Assembly (NCBI GenBank): GCA_964394585.1
Contig: CAYMYI010000037.1
Location: 1-33,965, forward strand
Source of the DNA: CAYUJH01 sp964394585
GTDB taxonomy: Bacteria > Bacteroidota > Bacteroidia > Cytophagales > Flammeovirgaceae
Direction: 5' to 3'
DNA length: 33,965 nt
Part shown: piece after piece, positions 31,014 through 33,965 of the stretch
Position numbering within the stretch: the first letter of the stretch is position 1
How the letters are laid out: every line of letters starts with the position of its first letter
Notes under the pieces: generated by a model
Told to the model about the DNA's origin: nothing
The model's database searches: none
What the model saw: only the letters and a program-made list of their open reading frames with translations
Translations under genes and position numbers: made by a program

Positions 31014-31493
31014 ATGCAACTAAAAACAGGAACATTATCCACTGAGCGCCGCGATTTTCTTAAGAAAGTGGGCAGCTTCACCGTAATGAGTACCCTAGGC
31101 GTTGGATTCTTCACAGCGTGTAGCTCCGATGACGACGACGTGCAACCTTCTACGCCTCCGGGCGATTCTGACGAAACCGGCATCACCATTGATGGGAACA
31201 CCATCACCATTGACCTAACTAAACAACCGGCCCTCAACACCAATGGTGGCTGGTTGCTCATTCCTGAAGCCGAAGTGTTAGTCGTAAATGACGGCTCCTT
31301 CAATGCACTCACCTCTATATGTACACACAGTGCTTGTAGCCGAAATTGGACATACGGAAATGGCGTTTTTGAGTGCACTTGCCATGGTTCTCGGTTCGAT
31401 ACCAACGGCCAAGTACTTCGCGGGCCGGCAAATCAACCACTCAGATCATTCGCCACTACAGTTGCGAACAATACCCTTACCATTCAAAAATAG
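31014..31493 (+). CDS. Tat-exported Rieske [2Fe-2S] lipoprotein
   Basis: A 159-residue protein with a twin-arginine signal ('ERRDFLKKVGSF') and lipobox ending at Cys36 ('GFFTAC'), then an Asp-rich linker. The Rieske cluster ligands are Cys103/His105 ('CTHSAC') and Cys121/His124 ('CTCHGS'); Cys108 and Cys123 can form the disulfide seen in high-potential bc-type Rieske proteins. It likely acts in periplasmic electron transfer; the partner is not visible. It begins a three-gene operon with YceI-like (2 bases later) and DUF5777 genes. Confidence 0.92.
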   Translation: MQLKTGTLSTERRDFLKKVGSFTVMSTLGVGFFTACSSDDDDVQPSTPPGDSDETGITIDGNTITIDLTKQPALNTNGGWLLIPEAEVLVVNDGSFNALTSICTHSACSRNWTYGNGVFECTCHGSRFDTNGQVLRGPANQPLRSFATTVANNTLTIQK

Positions 31494-31495
31494 TA

Positions 31496-32059
31496 ATGCT
31501 ACGTTTCGGAATTATAGGCTTCATTTTCTTGGTAATAGGGATTGGTTACGCCCGAGGGCAATCGTACCTTACCGAAACAGGCAAAATTGTGTTTGAATCG
31601 GATGCCCCCCTTCGCGATTTTGAAGGGGTTTCGGAAAAATTGCATGGGCTGATCGACTTCGATAAAAACCTGTTAGATTTTTATGTCGATTTAAACACCC
31701 TAAAAACCGGTGTGAAACTGCGCGATAAACACATGCGCGATAACTACCTTGAAACCGAAGAGCATCCGTTTGCCGAGTTCACCGGAAAATTGGCAGAACA
31801 ACCGCCTTCACTCGAAATGATTCCACAAGATAGCCTTATGGCAGTAGTTGCCATCGGTAAATTCACCATTCACGGTGTTACCCGCGAAATTACCGTAGAA
31901 GGAACTCTGCAACGCCTCCAAAACGACTTGCAACTCAAAGCAACCTTTACCGTGTTGCTTACCGATTATAACATCCGCAAACCTTCTTTATTGGGCTACG
32001 AACTTGCCGATGAGCAAATAGTTCATGTAGAAGCCACTTTATCTCCCAAATCACCTTAG
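31496..32059 (+). CDS. YceI-family periplasmic lipid-binding protein
   Basis: 187 residues from the ATG at 31496, two bases after the Rieske stop; longer frames starting at 31373 overlap the Rieske gene and are rejected. A signal peptide ('IIGFIFLVIGIGYARG') precedes a YceI fold: 'GKIVFESDAPLRDFEG', 'GLIDFDKNLLDFYVDLNTL', 'LRDKHMRDNYLETEEHPFAEF', 'GKFTIHGVTREITVEG'. YceI proteins are lipocalin-like and bind isoprenoid quinones or other amphiphiles. Together with the Rieske protein this points to quinone or lipid handling in the periplasm, which is an inference from context. Confidence 0.9.
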   Translation: MLRFGIIGFIFLVIGIGYARGQSYLTETGKIVFESDAPLRDFEGVSEKLHGLIDFDKNLLDFYVDLNTLKTGVKLRDKHMRDNYLETEEHPFAEFTGKLAEQPPSLEMIPQDSLMAVVAIGKFTIHGVTREITVEGTLQRLQNDLQLKATFTVLLTDYNIRKPSLLGYELADEQIVHVEATLSPKSP

Positions 32060-32071
32060 AAAAACACCTGT

Positions 32072-32950
32072 ATGGTTCTGCGAAAACTTGCTATCAGTTA
32101 TTGTTTGTTCGTTGTGAGTGCAACATGGGCATGGGCGCAACTCGAACGAAAACTAGAAAACCCCAACCCTATAGAGGAGCTTACGTTTCATGCGCCAAAA
32201 CATATCAATCTTTTTACCGTAGAGCCGCTATCGAAGCGAGAGTTGCACTTTGCCATCATGCATACGTTCAACACACTTGATAACGGACCGCGCAACCTTT
32301 GGGGGCTCGATAATGGCGCAAACATCCGGTTTAGCTTCGAATATGGCATCAGCAACCGCCTTTCAGTAGGAATTGGCAGGAGCAGTCTCGATAAAGTCTT
32401 TGACGGCTTTTTGCGCTATCATCTGTTACAACAAACCCGAAGCGGCAGCATGCCTATATCGGTTTCGCTGATGGCAAATGCTGCCCTGAATACCTCAGAC
32501 TATAGCTTTTTACCCGCCCCTGGCATCGAGTCAGCAGAGCGTTGGAGCTATGTTGCCCAACTGATGGTTGCCCGCAAATTTGGGAAATCGTTTTCTGCCC
32601 AGCTTACCCCCATGCTTGCCCATTTTAATGCAATACAAACCGCCTTTGCCCTCGAAGGAACGCAAGACACCTATGTAGCGTTAGGCGTCTTGGCAAAGTG
32701 GAAATTCAGCGCCCGCTCCTCACTTACAGCACAGTGGATACCGAACCTTAATAGCAATTTACGCCATAATTTTGGGATAGGGCTCGATGTAGAAGCCGGC
32801 GGACACGTTTTCCAGATGTATTTTGTTACTAGCCCTGCTCTTACCGAAAGTTACCTATTAGCAAGCGACAACGGGCGGCCTATTGAGCAATTTCGCCTCG
32901 GGTTTAATGTGAACCGTATTTTTTCGATAGGCGGAAAAAAAACAAAGTAA
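32072..32950 (+). CDS. DUF5777-like outer-membrane beta-barrel protein
   Basis: A 292-residue protein with signal peptide ('YCLFVVSATWAWAQ') and alternating beta strands throughout. 'FHAPKHINLFTVEPLSKREL', 'FAIMHTFNTLDNG', 'NIRFSFEYGISNRLSVGIGRSSLDK' and 'TYDGFLRYHLL'-like features match the DUF5777 family of Bacteroidota, thought to be outer-membrane barrels. It ends 'FRLGFNVNRIFSIGGKKTK'. It closes the Rieske-YceI-DUF5777 operon (12 bases after YceI), a cluster type that may couple electron transfer with an outer-membrane component; the function is not established. Confidence 0.82.
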   Translation: MVLRKLAISYCLFVVSATWAWAQLERKLENPNPIEELTFHAPKHINLFTVEPLSKRELHFAIMHTFNTLDNGPRNLWGLDNGANIRFSFEYGISNRLSVGIGRSSLDKVFDGFLRYHLLQQTRSGSMPISVSLMANAALNTSDYSFLPAPGIESAERWSYVAQLMVARKFGKSFSAQLTPMLAHFNAIQTAFALEGTQDTYVALGVLAKWKFSARSSLTAQWIPNLNSNLRHNFGIGLDVEAGGHVFQMYFVTSPALTESYLLASDNGRPIEQFRLGFNVNRIFSIGGKKTK

Positions 32951-33343
32951 CTCATTGTAGGAGGGTTGCACCGCCTGATAGGCTTTATTCTAACCCACAA
33001 AAAAACTGTAACAATTTCAAATATAATAAGCATTTGTTTCATAGTGTGTAACTTTTTACGTTTTTATTTTTTTCGTTACAATATTTTGCCTTTTAAATGG
33101 AAGTAAGTAATTAGCCCCACAAGCTTCAAAAACGACCTTCCTGACTGGGGAGCTTTCCCCCTCCACTCTCTTGCACGTATTGCTGATGTTATGTAGCTTA
33201 ACCTTGGTGTTGCGTTTATCCCTCTAGTAGGGGCGGATAAGCGGTACTGGGATAAGGGGAATAAATGATGTTGTGTTGTATTTATATAGATGTTGTGGCT
33301 AATTATAAAAAGTTCCACATACAAGACAAGAAATAATTAGAAA
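32951..33343. other. AT-rich intergenic region before the DUF262 gene
   Basis: No gene is seen in these 393 bases. They hold TGTAAC/GTTACA (33047-33052, 33075-33080) flanking a T-rich stretch, and TTATCCC (33216-33222) facing GGATAA (33235-33240) and GGGATAA (33249-33255), so two alternative hairpins around a CCCT-CTAGT-AGGG core are possible. Composition changes here from the chromosomal genes to the AT-rich DUF262 gene, so it may be an insertion boundary. Confidence 0.4.
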
Positions 33344-33965
33344 ATGAAAGCGAACGAAACCAAAGTTGAAGATTTTTTATCATCGAATAGAACTCAGTTC
33401 GTAATTCCTGTTTACCAAAGAAATTATGATTGGTCGATAGGACAATGTAAACAGCTACTTGACGACATTCTTGAGGTTGGCACAAATAAGAAAATGAGTG
33501 CTCACTTTATAGGAAGCATAGTTTATGTTCATGATGATGTTTACACTGCTTCAAGAATTAAAGAATTGACGGTAATTGACGGTCAACAAAGATTGACAAC
33601 ATTGACACTAATCTACTTGGTTCTTCACAGGCTTGCTAAAGAATTAAAGGACGAAGGACTTGTAAACGAAATAAGTGAAACATACTTGATAAACAAATTT
33701 GCTCCAGAAGAAGAAAAGCTGAAACTAAGACCTACCGAGAATAATGATAAGGCATTGAAATATTTGATAAGAAGTGATGACAATGAAGAATTTCCGAATT
33801 TTTCAAAACTCGTTGATAACTTCAATTATTTCAAAGGTCGAATTTCTGAAGAAAACTATCAATTTATCTTGGAAGGGCTTTCCAAGTTAATGTTTGTTGA
33901 AATTTCGCTTGACAGAGAAAAAGACGACCCTCAAAGAATTTTTGAAAGCCTAAACTCAACAGGTT
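33344..33965 (+). CDS. DUF262 (GmrS-like) protein, 3' end cut by window
   Basis: 207 codons are visible from the ATG at 33344 to the window end. The start 'VEDFLSSNRTQFVIPVYQRN' with 'YDWS' and the 'LTVIDGQQRLTTLTLIYLVL' motif (DGQQR) are hallmarks of DUF262, the ParB/Srx-like NTPase domain of GmrSD type IV restriction systems and related anti-phage proteins; 'FESLNSTG' near the edge is also typical. Members often carry a C-terminal DUF1524 (HNH-like) nuclease half, which would lie beyond the window. AT-rich codon use differs from the preceding operon and suggests horizontal transfer. Confidence 0.88.
   Translation, partial: MKANETKVEDFLSSNRTQFVIPVYQRNYDWSIGQCKQLLDDILEVGTNKKMSAHFIGSIVYVHDDVYTASRIKELTVIDGQQRLTTLTLIYLVLHRLAKELKDEGLVNEISETYLINKFAPEEEKLKLRPTENNDKALKYLIRSDDNEEFPNFSKLVDNFNYFKGRISEENYQFILEGLSKLMFVEISLDREKDDPQRIFESLNSTG

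Noticed and set aside
31373..31495. Longer YceI-like frame starting at 31373
   Set aside because: It overlaps the Rieske gene by about 120 bases; the ATG at 31496 gives a proper signal peptide.
32973..32989. Short hairpin GCCT-GAT-AGGC followed by TTTATT after the DUF5777 gene
   Set aside because: A 4-bp stem with a broken T tract is too weak to call as a terminator.
33190..33300. Possible integron attC-like site (GCTTAAC, GTTATGT and inverted repeats)
   Set aside because: No matching pair of attC core sites at proper spacing was found and no integron integrase is in view.
1..33965. CRISPR arrays, tRNA or rRNA genes, insertion sequences
   Set aside because: No regularly spaced repeats, cloverleaf patterns, ribosomal RNA segments or transposase motifs were recognised on reading both strands.

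Overview
The window comes from a member of the Bacteroidota, probably a Cytophagales- or Flavobacteriia-like bacterium. The evidence is a PorX-type response regulator with a PglZ domain, a remnant of a hybrid two-component regulator, a SprB-like repeat, choice-of-anchor-D (HYDIN-type) repeats, PKD-domain lipoproteins and a DUF5777 barrel protein. A 100-base run of N (22866-22965) shows this is a draft scaffold.

Positions 1 to about 21.53 kb are the packaging, head and tail part of a Mu-like (hankyphage-like) tailed prophage; its left end lies outside the window. The layout is divergent. A minus-strand block (604-6637, read right to left) carries a small ribbon-helix-helix-like protein, terminase small and large subunits, a 76-residue protein, a gp36/DUF1320-like connector, a DUF935 portal, a MuF head protein with a C-terminal nuclease-like extension, and a gpG-like virion morphogenesis protein. 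A plus-strand block (6809-21531) carries a prohead protease/scaffold, major capsid protein, two small proteins, a tail-terminator candidate, tail tube, tail-assembly chaperones G and G-T joined by a -1 frameshift at an A8 run, tape measure, a large baseplate protein with an embedded SprB-like repeat, a tail fibre, a small protein and a 1155-residue multidomain fibre. Two small plus-strand genes at the far left (1-739) end at a bidirectional terminator. Repeats and palindromes crowd the control regions around the divergence point.

From about 21.66 to 33.0 kb is ordinary chromosome: a PKD/serine beta-lactamase-like lipoprotein broken by the assembly gap, chorismate synthase (aroC), a GH13 amylase-family lipoprotein, a sterol-desaturase-family membrane enzyme with an ArsR-type repressor and its probable operator, porX, an internally deleted hybrid two-component regulator, and a three-gene operon of a Rieske lipoprotein, a YceI-family protein and a DUF5777 barrel. 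No tRNA, integrase or transposase was seen at the right phage edge, so the exact attachment site is undetermined.

The last 0.6 kb is AT-rich and begins a DUF262 (GmrS-like) gene cut by the window end, which may mark the start of a defence island. The most notable items are the MuF-nuclease fusion and its possible frameshift link to the portal, mutually exclusive RNA hairpins just downstream of it, host-adhesin-like modules in the tail proteins, the collapsed hybrid regulator beside porX, and the DUF262 gene.
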